A stretch of 10,425 nucleotides of DNA, taken from the NCBI GenBank assembly GCA_050744525.1, contig JBOGHG010000139.1, positions 1 to 10,425 of the forward strand, in the 5' to 3' direction. Made by a program: the position numbers and the translations under genes. Source of the DNA: DASQUK01 sp050744525. GTDB lineage: Bacteria; Actinomycetota; Acidimicrobiia; Acidimicrobiales; VFJN01. How positions within the stretch are numbered: the stretch's first letter is position 1; every line of letters begins with the position of its first letter. A model generated the notes under the pieces. It ran no database searches. It was not told the origin of the DNA and saw only the letters and a list, made by a program, of their open reading frames with translations. Below are positions 1-5,889 of the stretch, one piece after another.

Positions 1-625
1 CGGGCTCGAACGGCTCGGTGAGCGACTCGATGAGCTGCTCGGCCATCCGCAGCTCCCGCTCGCTCACGTCGACGTCGTGCATGTCCTCGACCCCGTCGAG
101 CTGCGCCGGATCGTTCACCTCGTCGGCGTACACCATGGTCGACATGACCAGCATCCCCTCCTTGGGGCGCAGCGCCGCCAGGTACTGCTTGGTGCGCATG
201 ACCAGGCGGGCGATCGCCACCTTGCCCTGCTCCTCCATGGCCCGGGTCAGCAGGGCGTAGGGCTTGCTGGCGCCCCTGTCCGGTGCCACGTAGTAGGCGG
301 CGTCGTAGAAGAGGGGGTCGATCTCCTCCAGGTCGACGAACTGCTCGATGTCGATCGTGCGCGTGGCCTCGGGGTCGAGGGCGGCAAGCTCGTCGTCGCC
401 GACCAGCACGTACTCGCCCGACGACAGCTGGTAGCCCTTGGCGATCGCCTCGCTGGGCACCTCCTCACCGTCGGCCGCCGACACCTTCCGGTACTGGATC
501 CGCGAGCCGGTCCGGGTGTCGATCTGGTTGAAGGACACGTTCTTGCGGGACACCGCGGTGAACAGCTTTATCGGGATGTTGACCAGCCCGAAGCTGACGG
601 CGCCGCTCCACATGGCACGGGGCAT
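1..625 (-). CDS. ku: Non-homologous end-joining protein Ku (partial, C-terminus off window)
   Basis: Bacterial Ku forms a homodimeric ring that binds DNA double-strand ends and recruits the ligase LigD for end joining. The visible 208 residues start MPRAMWSGAVSFGLVNIPIK, which is the family's characteristic N-terminus (usually an M-x-x-x-W-x-G-x-I-S-F-G-L-V pattern). They continue through the beta-barrel core, with GYQLSSGEYVLVGDDEL near residues 63-80, TIDIEQFVDLEEIDPLFYD near 90-108 and an RTKQYLAALRPKEGMLVM stretch near 144-161. The gene reads off the left edge, so the C-terminal part (bacterial Ku is usually about 260-300 residues) and any adjacent ligD are not visible. I chose the ATG at 623-625 from family alignment; there is no Shine-Dalgarno before it, and a promoter-like element lies so close that the mRNA may be leaderless. 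The upstream gene on the same strand ends 103 nt away and has no obvious functional link. Identification is firm. Confidence 0.95.
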   Translation of the reverse strand, partial: MPRAMWSGAVSFGLVNIPIKLFTAVSRKNVSFNQIDTRTGSRIQYRKVSAADGEEVPSEAIAKGYQLSSGEYVLVGDDELAALDPEATRTIDIEQFVDLEEIDPLFYDAAYYVAPDRGASKPYALLTRAMEEQGKVAIARLVMRTKQYLAALRPKEGMLVMSTMVYADEVNDPAQLDGVEDMHDVDVSERELRMAEQLIESLTEPFEP

Positions 626-632
626 GCGTTGA

Positions 633-663
633 AGTATGCCGCGACGCCGTCTCGCTGTGTCAT
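633..663 (-). promoter_or_regulatory. Candidate leaderless promoter of ku
   Basis: On the minus strand ATGACA (658-663, five of six matches to TTGACA) is followed after 19 nt by CATACT (633-638, four of six matches to TATAAT). Only 7 nt separate CATACT from the ku ATG. Transcription would then begin at or next to the start codon, which fits the absence of a Shine-Dalgarno. Leaderless mRNAs are common in Actinomycetota. The spacing is slightly long and the match imperfect, so this is a moderate call. Confidence 0.4.
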
Positions 664-728
664 GGCCCGCCGACATTGCCTCCGCACGAGCGAAGCTGAC
701 CTGGCATGCGACCGGCCCGTCGCTGAGC

Positions 729-1823
729 TCAGACCAGGAACGGGATGTAGCTCGAAGGGGAGTGAGAGGGCGCGAAGAACCAGCATTCGAGGGCGTAGCG
801 GGGCTCGGTCATGACGTGGTCGAGATAGGTGCGGTGCAGGAAACGCTCGTCGAACATGAGAGCGTCACCGGGTCCGAACTCGGGCCGGATGGCCGGCGTC
901 TCGGATGCGATCTCACCGATCATCTCGAACGAAACCGAGAAGGGACTCAGGCTGTCTTGCACGGGCAAGAGCTCGGGGATCCGCCGGGGAATGACCTCCA
1001 GGCCGGGGGACGGGTAGTCGCCACCGCACCTCGAGAGGGCAATCCAGACGTTCATGCTGCGCACGTCGGCATCCAGGAACGAACCGTCCTGGTGCCACGT
1101 TGCGAGGTTCTCTTTCGGGGGTACCCGCCGCAGGGTCGACTTCTGCAGCGAGAAGCATGGGCGCTCACCCATGTGACGGGTGATCACATCGATGACACCA
1201 AGGGATGCCAGGTCGTCCAGGATTGTGGCGGCGGCGACCGGTGAGTCCGCCAGCCAGGTGCCCCCGGCCGCGGCTGCCCTTTGCCGTAGTGCTTCGGTCA
1301 TCCCGGAATCGGTCGCGATCGGCCGGTACCATCCGCTCGCCGCGGCCTCGGCCGGGCCCTTGTCGCGCCACGCCTGCACCTGATGGATGGCGTCGAGCGT
1401 GCGACGCAGCTGGGCATCGTCGAACATCCCCCGCACGATCATGGCTCCGTGATGGGCGACTGCTCCTCCGAGCACGTCCGTGGTGAGCTCGGCGACGCCG
1501 ACTTCGGGCAAGCGGCCGGAGACATCGCGGTACGGGTCGCCGTATGCAGGGGGCCAGGGTGAGCGCCCCCCGGGTCCTCGGACGAACGAACGCGCGGCCT
1601 GCTGACGGAGGTCGACGAGCCGGACAGCGAGCGCCGGATCGGCGGTCGTGCGGTACGCGGCGGCCAACATGTCGACCGCTTCGACCAGCCGACCCGTTGC
1701 GGCCAACCGGTCCGCATCGATCATGTCGCGGCGACCTTCGACGAGGGTGCCCGCCGACGTCGCGGCGTCGCGTGATCCCGGACGAACGGTTTCGCGCAGC
1801 TTCGCGCCCCAGGACCTCCACAT
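729..1823 (-). CDS. Phytanoyl-CoA dioxygenase (PhyH) family Fe(II)/2-oxoglutarate-dependent oxygenase
   Basis: A 364-residue protein whose C-terminal two thirds matches the PhyH fold. The iron-binding triad appears as W-H-Q-D-G-S-F (H244, D246) and a distal H330 in DERFLHRTY. R342 in EPRYALECWFF is the expected 2-oxoglutarate-binding arginine. Such enzymes hydroxylate small molecules or lipids using O2 and 2-oxoglutarate; the substrate here cannot be told. The N-terminal ~110 residues are outside the oxygenase core and begin with a helical-looking segment (MIDADRLAATGRLVEAVDML from residue 34). I chose the ATG at 1821-1823 because GGTGG lies a few nt upstream. Alternatives are GTG at 1905-1907 (28 residues longer, no clear ribosome site) and ATG at 1722-1724 (33 residues shorter, with AAGG about 10 nt upstream). 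It lies 159 nt downstream of the TetR gene on the same strand, so co-transcription is possible but not required. Confidence 0.85.
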   Translation of the reverse strand: MWRSWGAKLRETVRPGSRDAATSAGTLVEGRRDMIDADRLAATGRLVEAVDMLAAAYRTTADPALAVRLVDLRQQAARSFVRGPGGRSPWPPAYGDPYRDVSGRLPEVGVAELTTDVLGGAVAHHGAMIVRGMFDDAQLRRTLDAIHQVQAWRDKGPAEAAASGWYRPIATDSGMTEALRQRAAAAGGTWLADSPVAAATILDDLASLGVIDVITRHMGERPCFSLQKSTLRRVPPKENLATWHQDGSFLDADVRSMNVWIALSRCGGDYPSPGLEVIPRRIPELLPVQDSLSPFSVSFEMIGEIASETPAIRPEFGPGDALMFDERFLHRTYLDHVMTEPRYALECWFFAPSHSPSSYIPFLV

Positions 1824-1982
1824 TGATCCACCAGGCACTCGCAGGCCCCCAGACTCCTCGGGCCGATGCCATGCGGCAGACGGCGACAGGACCACGGTCG
1901 GTTTCACGATAGACGGTGGTGCGGGCCCGGTTGCCGGCGAACGGCGACCCCCGCCCGCGACGCGGTGTCGCGCAACCGAAGG

Positions 1983-2624
1983 TCAGCCAGCGGTTCGGAC
2001 CGTGCCGACCGGAGGACACCGCCCGAGGCCGTTCCACAGGGCGCGGGTGAGCAGGTCCGTGGCCTCGTCGAGGCTGCACGCCTGGCTCTCGACCCACTCG
2101 CTGGCGCCGGCCTCCAGCATGCCGATCACGCCCCGGGCCAGCAGCCGCTCCGTCGCCCCCCCGCCCCAGGTGTCGGCGATGCACTGGATGCGGGCGCGCC
2201 GGGCCTGCTGCACGGCCGGGTGCTCCAACGCGCCGGCGGCGGCGAACAGCGGCCAGGATGCGGCGTTGTCGCGCACCAGTCGCAGGTAGCGATGCACGAG
2301 CGCCCGCAGCCGGATCTCGTCCACGGGTACGTCGTTGAGCAGGCTCGACAGGTCCTCGTCGAGGCCGGCCAGGCTGTGGAGGTACACGGCCGCCAGCAGC
2401 CCGCCCCGGTCGCCGAAGTAGGCGTATACCAGCGAGCGCGACACGCCGGCGGCGTCGGCGACCTCCTCGAAGCGCACGGTTGCCGGATCGCGCCCCCGGA
2501 AGATGGTGGACGCCGCCTCGACGATCTCTGCCCGACGGCGCTCCGGTTCGAGGCGGCGACGCCCCCGCGCCGATCGGGCGGACCGGTGGGTCGACGGCAC
2601 GGCGGATTCGGCGGGAGAGGACAT
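1983..2624 (-). CDS. TetR/AcrR-family transcriptional regulator
   Basis: A 213-residue one-component repressor. After a basic, Arg/Ser-rich leader (residues 1-30), residues 31-80 form the TetR DNA-binding domain: RAEIVEAASTIF helix, then VRFEEVADAAGVSRSLVYAYF (about 50-70), the typical helix-turn-helix with the conserved Y-x-Y-F end, then GDRGGLLAAVY. The remainder is the variable helical ligand-binding and dimerisation domain, whose ligand cannot be predicted. The ATG at 2622-2624 lies 13 nt after the stop of the upstream ATPase gene, so it is probably the last gene of the transporter operon and a candidate local repressor of it. No strong Shine-Dalgarno precedes the ATG, and an inverted repeat (2632-2651) spans the gene junction, so translation may depend on coupling to the upstream gene. 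Family call is firm; target and ligand are inference. Confidence 0.92.
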   Translation of the reverse strand: MSSPAESAVPSTHRSARSARGRRRLEPERRRAEIVEAASTIFRGRDPATVRFEEVADAAGVSRSLVYAYFGDRGGLLAAVYLHSLAGLDEDLSSLLNDVPVDEIRLRALVHRYLRLVRDNAASWPLFAAAGALEHPAVQQARRARIQCIADTWGGGATERLLARGVIGMLEAGASEWVESQACSLDEATDLLTRALWNGLGRCPPVGTVRTAG

Positions 2625-2631
2625 GGTCGAC

Positions 2632-2651
2632 CGGCGCCTACCCCTGCGCCG
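2632..2651. repeat. Inverted repeat at the oppF-tetR junction
   Basis: CGGCGC (2632-2637) pairs with GCGCCG (2646-2651) around an 8-nt loop. On the minus strand the loop holds the TAG stop of the ATPase gene, and the stem ends 7 nt before the tetR ATG. It could modulate tetR translation, but six GC pairs can arise by chance in DNA this GC-rich. Confidence 0.35.
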
Positions 2652-3681
2652 CCGTCACCTCCACGGGCGTGCTCGACGCCTGCTCACCCACCAGCGGGTA
2701 ATGGCAGGCGACGAACTGTCCCTCGGCCACCTCACGGGTCTGCGGCTCCTCGGCCGCGCAGAGGTCCTGCGCCCGGGGGCAGCGGGTGCGGAACCGGCAG
2801 CCGCTGGGCGGCGCCAACGGCGAGGGCAGGTCGCCCTCCATGAGACGGCCGGGCTCGGCGGTAACCTCGGGGTCGGGCACCGGGATCGACGACAGCAGCG
2901 CCGCGGTGTAGGGATGGGCGGGACTGGTGTAGAGCCGGTCGGGCGCCGCCACCTCGCAGATCTTGCCGAGGTACATGACCGCCACCCGGTCGCTGACGTT
3001 CTTCACGACCGCCAGGTCGTGGGTGATGAAGACAAGGGTGAGCCCGTAGCGCGCCTTGAGGTCCTCGAGCAGGTTGAGGATCTGCGCCTGCACCGACACG
3101 TCCAGCGCCGAGACCGGCTCGTCGCAGATGATGAGCTTGGGGTCGAGGACCAGCGCCCGGGCGATGCAGATGCGCTGGCACTGCCCGCCGGAGAACTCGT
3201 GGGGCCGCCGGTCGCGGGCGGCCGCCGGGTCGAGCCCGACCGCCTCGAGCACCTCGTCGACACGGGCCCGTCGCTCGTCCTCGGTGCCCCGGCCCCAGAT
3301 CTTGAGGGGAGCGGCGACGATGTCGGCGATCTTGCGGCGGGGGTTGAGCGACGAGATCGGGTCCTGGAACACGATCTGCATCTGGGGTCGCAGGACACGC
3401 AGCCGCTCCCCGTCCAGGGCCGTGAGCTCGTGGCCGGCGAACGTCACCTTGCCGCTCGTCGGCTTGGGCAACTGGATGACGGCGCGGGCGGTGGTGGACT
3501 TGCCGCAGCCGGACTCGCCCACCAGGCCCAACGTCTCGCCCTCGGCGACGTCGAAGCTCACGTTGGACACCGCCGAGACGTGGCGCCCCGGTCCCGCCGG
3601 GAAGTCCACGACCAGGCCCTCGACCCCCAACAGCACCTCGTCGGCCCGGCGCAGGTGGGCGGTCCCGCTGCCGGCCATCAT
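2638..3681 (-). CDS. oppF: Oligopeptide/dipeptide ABC transporter ATP-binding protein, OppF/DppF type
   Basis: A 347-residue cytoplasmic ATPase that would pair with the OppD-like subunit to power the importer. In order: Walker A GESGCGKST (55-63), Q-loop VFQDP (Q106), signature FSGGQCQR (163-170), Walker B LIICDEP (183-189), D-loop SALD and switch histidine ITHDL (H221). The C-terminal region after about residue 265 is the oligopeptide-transporter extension, with four cysteines (C295, C301, C308, C326) in GCRFRTRCP and VACHYPL, the pattern typical of this subfamily and sometimes an Fe-S site. It starts ATGATGG, where the first ATG overlaps the upstream TGA by 4 nt; GGAGG lies 4 nt before the first ATG and 7 nt before the second, so the second Met (3676-3678) may be used. 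The signature carries Cys where Arg is usual. The tetR gene follows 13 nt downstream. Confidence 0.95.
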   Translation of the reverse strand: MMAGSGTAHLRRADEVLLGVEGLVVDFPAGPGRHVSAVSNVSFDVAEGETLGLVGESGCGKSTTARAVIQLPKPTSGKVTFAGHELTALDGERLRVLRPQMQIVFQDPISSLNPRRKIADIVAAPLKIWGRGTEDERRARVDEVLEAVGLDPAAARDRRPHEFSGGQCQRICIARALVLDPKLIICDEPVSALDVSVQAQILNLLEDLKARYGLTLVFITHDLAVVKNVSDRVAVMYLGKICEVAAPDRLYTSPAHPYTAALLSSIPVPDPEVTAEPGRLMEGDLPSPLAPPSGCRFRTRCPRAQDLCAAEEPQTREVAEGQFVACHYPLVGEQASSTPVEVTAAQG

Positions 3682-4829
3682 CCGGCCTCCGCCGCTGTGG
3701 TGGCCTGGCCTGCGACCGCCAGTTCCGCCTGGGGCACGTGCGCCGCCAGGTTGCGCTTCAGCGCCGCGCGTCCGGCCTCGGTGCCCACCGGGTACCAGCA
3801 GCGGTAGCGGTGGCCGGGCTCGTCCCCCTCCATGAGCGGCGGCTGCTCCTCGCGGCAGCGCTCCTGCACGTAGGGGCAGCGGGCGGCGAACCGACAGCCT
3901 TGCGGCGGGTCGATGAGGGTCGGCGGACGGCCGCCGATGACGTTGAGGCGCGTGTGGCTGGGGTTCTCGATCCGCGGGATCGACTGGACCAGCGCCGCCG
4001 TGTAGGGCATGCGCATCTTGGCGAACAGCGTCCTGGTGGGCGCCTGCTCGACGATCTGGCCGGCGTACATGACCGCGATCTCGTCGGTGTGCCCGGCCAC
4101 CACCCCCAGATCGTGGGTGACCAGCACCATCGCCATGTCGCGCTCGCGCTGCTGCGTGCGCAGCAGGTCGAGGATCTGCGCCTGCACGGTCACGTCCAGC
4201 GCCGTGGTGGGCTCGTCGGCGAACAGCAGCTTGGGGCCGCACGCCAGGGCGATGGCGATCACGACCCGCTGGCGCATGCCGCCCGACAGCTCGTGGGGGT
4301 ACTGGCGCAGCCGGCGCTCGGGCTCGGGGATGTTCACCGAGCGAAGGAGCGCCAGGGCGGTCTCCCGGGCCTCGGCGCGCTCCATGTCGAAGTGGAACCG
4401 CAGCGACTCGGTGATCTGCCGGCCGACCCGCATCACCGGGTTGAGCGAGGTCATCGGGTCCTGGAACACCATGGCCATCTGGGTGCCCCAGAACGAGCGC
4501 AGGTCGTCGGGGCCCATCCCGTCGAGCCGCTGGCCGTCGAAGCGGATCTCGCCCCGGCGCACCACGTTGTGCGTGGGCAGCAGCCCCATGATCGAGCGCG
4601 ACAGCACCGACTTGCCGCACCCCGACTCACCCACCAGCCCGAGCGTGCGGCCCCGGTCCAGCGTGAGCGAAACGCCGTCGACGGCTCGGACCGTGCCGCG
4701 CGCCGTCGTGAAGTGGGTGGCGAGGTCGTCGACGTCGAGCAGCGTGCGATCCCCCGGCAGGTGGACGCCGTCGCCCGGTGTCGGCGCCGCCACCACGCGC
4801 TTCCGGCCACCAGATCGCAAGATGCTCAT
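3678..4829 (-). CDS. oppD: Oligopeptide/dipeptide ABC transporter ATP-binding protein, OppD/DppD type
   Basis: A 383-residue cytoplasmic ATPase of the same importer. Motifs in order: Walker A GESGCGKS (67-74), Q-loop VFQDPMTSLNP (Q123), signature LSGGMRQR (181-188; Met at this position is typical of OppD), Walker B LLFADEP (201-207), D-loop TALD, switch histidine VTHDL (H239). The C-terminal oligopeptide-type extension has C312, C318, C325 and C344 (GCRFAARCP, RCWYP). About 30 N-terminal residues precede the ATPase core. I chose the ATG at 4827-4829 because GGAGG lies 7 nt upstream; an ATG at 4857-4859 would add ten residues but lacks a ribosome site. The start overlaps the stop of a 30-codon ORF (ATGA), and the Shine-Dalgarno sits in a hairpin. 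The end overlaps the next ATPase gene by 4 nt, indicating coupled expression. Confidence 0.95.
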   Translation of the reverse strand: MSILRSGGRKRVVAAPTPGDGVHLPGDRTLLDVDDLATHFTTARGTVRAVDGVSLTLDRGRTLGLVGESGCGKSVLSRSIMGLLPTHNVVRRGEIRFDGQRLDGMGPDDLRSFWGTQMAMVFQDPMTSLNPVMRVGRQITESLRFHFDMERAEARETALALLRSVNIPEPERRLRQYPHELSGGMRQRVVIAIALACGPKLLFADEPTTALDVTVQAQILDLLRTQQRERDMAMVLVTHDLGVVAGHTDEIAVMYAGQIVEQAPTRTLFAKMRMPYTAALVQSIPRIENPSHTRLNVIGGRPPTLIDPPQGCRFAARCPYVQERCREEQPPLMEGDEPGHRYRCWYPVGTEAGRAALKRNLAAHVPQAELAVAGQATTAAEAG

Positions 4830-4918
4830 GAGCGGGCCTCCGGCCCGCCCACGAGCCATCGCCGCTTCGCGGCGAGTAGGGCACTGTGCCCATGATTCGC
4901 TCGCTTACGCTCGCTCAC
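4826..4918 (-). CDS. Possible 30-residue coupled small ORF between oppC and oppD
   Basis: GTG (4916-4918) overlaps the oppC stop as GTGA. The frame stays open for 30 codons and its TGA (4826-4828) overlaps the oppD start as ATGA. The predicted peptide starts VSERKRANHG, contains LLAAKRRWLV and ends GGPEARS; it is basic and has no recognisable domain, signal or membrane segment. Ribosomes leaving oppC could re-initiate here and be carried through the inverted repeats into oppD. No dedicated Shine-Dalgarno is evident apart from coupling. The alternative is that the whole 93-nt segment is a repeat element of the genome whose length happens to keep a frame open. I do not recognise the peptide. 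Confidence 0.35.
   Translation of the reverse strand: MSERKRANHGHSALLAAKRRWLVGGPEARS
4832..4848 (-). promoter_or_regulatory. Hairpin enclosing the oppD Shine-Dalgarno
   Basis: A perfect 7-bp inverted repeat (4832-4838 with 4842-4848, all G-C pairs) has a 3-nt loop. On the minus strand the loop is GGA and, with the next two stem bases, forms GGAGG, the Shine-Dalgarno of oppD 7 nt before its ATG. The stem ends 2 nt before the start codon. Folding would hide the ribosome site unless an upstream ribosome opens it, which fits translational coupling through the small ORF. Confidence 0.55.
4860..4874. repeat. Inverted repeat 2 of the oppC-oppD spacer
   Basis: CGCCGC (4860-4865) and GCGGCG (4869-4874) pair perfectly around a 3-nt loop. 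It is the middle one of three consecutive hairpins in the 85-nt spacer between oppC and oppD. Confidence 0.5.
4879..4891. repeat. Inverted repeat 3 of the oppC-oppD spacer
   Basis: GGGCACTGTGCCC is a perfect odd-length palindrome with 6-bp arms and a single central base. It is too tight for an RNA hairpin as written, although a smaller stem with a larger loop could form. As DNA it could also be a protein-binding site. Confidence 0.45.
4898..4915. repeat. 8-nt tandem direct repeat at the oppC 3' end
   Basis: CGCTCGCT occurs at 4898-4905 and again at 4908-4915, separated by TA. On the minus strand this reads as two AGCGAGCG units starting in the oppC stop codon overlap. It marks the start of the structured spacer and may be one edge of a repeat element. 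Confidence 0.5.
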
Positions 4919-5889
4919 AGCGCGCTCTCCCGAACGTCGAAGCGGGCGCGCACCACGTCGCCGAGGTAGTTCAGGGCCAGCACGGTGAGGAAGATGACCG
5001 CCGTCGGGATCAGCACGATGTGCGGCGCGTCGCGTAGGTCGTCCCGGCCCTCGGCGATGATGTTGCCCCACGACGGCGTCGGAAGCTGCACCCCCACCCC
5101 GAGGATGCTGAGCCCGCCCTCGGCCACGATCACCACGGCGATGCCCAGCAGCGTGATCGAGAACATGGCCGGCAGCACGTTGGGCAGCACCTCGCGGAAC
5201 ATGATCGAGCGGTGGCGCGTGCCGATGGCCCGGGCCGCCTGGACGAACTCGCGCTCCGCCCACGTCAGCGTGTTGGCGCGGGTTATGCGTCCCAACACCG
5301 GGACCGACACCACGCCCAGCGAAAGGATCAGGACCACCATCCGCCGGGTGCTGCTCACGCCGCCGCCGGCGAACACCGTGACCAGCGTGATCGCCAGGAT
5401 GATCTGCGGGAACGACAGCAGTGTGTCGAACATGGCGGACAGCACGGTGTCGAGCCGGCCGCGGAAGTAGCCGGCCACCAGCCCGAGCAATCCGCCGACC
5501 ACCAGGCCCAGCAGCACTGCCCCGACGCTCAGCATCAGCGACGACTGCGCCCCCCACACGAGCCGGCTGAGCAGGTCGCGGCCCAGGCCGTCGCCGCCGA
5601 GCACGTGCCCGTCGGTGCCCGGGCCCTGGCGGACGATCGAGACGAAGCTCTCGTCGGGGTCGTCGAGCGGCAGCACGGGGGCCAGCAGCGCCGCCGCCGT
5701 CACCAGCACCAGCCACGCGATGGCGCAGATGCCGCCGATCCCCAGCCGCCGCTCCTTGGCGAAGAGGTCGGCGGCGGGCGCCGCCTCCGCGGACTCCACC
5801 AGCTCGAGCCGATCGAACGCCGCCGGGACAGCGTCGTCCCGCGGGGCGATCGGCGGCACGGTGGCGGCGGAACCCTCAGGCTCGGGCAT
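4915..5889 (-). CDS. oppC: Oligopeptide/dipeptide ABC transporter permease, OppC/DppC type
   Basis: A 324-residue inner-membrane permease, the second of the pair forming the importer channel. A ~50-residue cytoplasmic N-terminus precedes TM1 (about 52-74). Then come a short external segment with the family hallmark GGDGLGRDLLSRLVWGAQSS (98-117), further membrane helices near 117-140, 162-174, 184-200, 245-260 and 290-308, and the EAA loop E-F-V-Q-A-A-R-A-I-G-T at about 214-224, which contacts the ATPases. The ATG at 5887-5889 has GAGGA 6 nt upstream and lies 14 nt inside the end of oppB, so the two permeases are translationally coupled. Its TGA overlaps a GTG that opens the 30-codon ORF. The specific substrate cannot be inferred from the permease. 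Confidence 0.95.
   Translation of the reverse strand: MPEPEGSAATVPPIAPRDDAVPAAFDRLELVESAEAAPAADLFAKERRLGIGGICAIAWLVLVTAAALLAPVLPLDDPDESFVSIVRQGPGTDGHVLGGDGLGRDLLSRLVWGAQSSLMLSVGAVLLGLVVGGLLGLVAGYFRGRLDTVLSAMFDTLLSFPQIILAITLVTVFAGGGVSSTRRMVVLILSLGVVSVPVLGRITRANTLTWAEREFVQAARAIGTRHRSIMFREVLPNVLPAMFSITLLGIAVVIVAEGGLSILGVGVQLPTPSWGNIIAEGRDDLRDAPHIVLIPTAVIFLTVLALNYLGDVVRARFDVRESAL

Noticed and set aside
724..731. TGAGCTCA palindrome at the end of the PhyH-like gene
   Set aside because: An 8-bp palindrome overlapping a stop codon, expected by chance and with no supporting context.
3682..4620. Apparent extension of the OppF frame far upstream, suggesting a fused double protein
   Set aside because: The upstream part is an out-of-frame reading of oppD, full of Ala/Arg/Pro/His; the genuine start is the ATG at 3681 with GGAGG.
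2503..4895. Two long plus-strand open frames (2503-3807 and 3738-4895) opposite the ATPase genes
   Set aside because: Shadow frames; the minus strand carries complete Walker A, signature and Walker B motifs in both ATPases.
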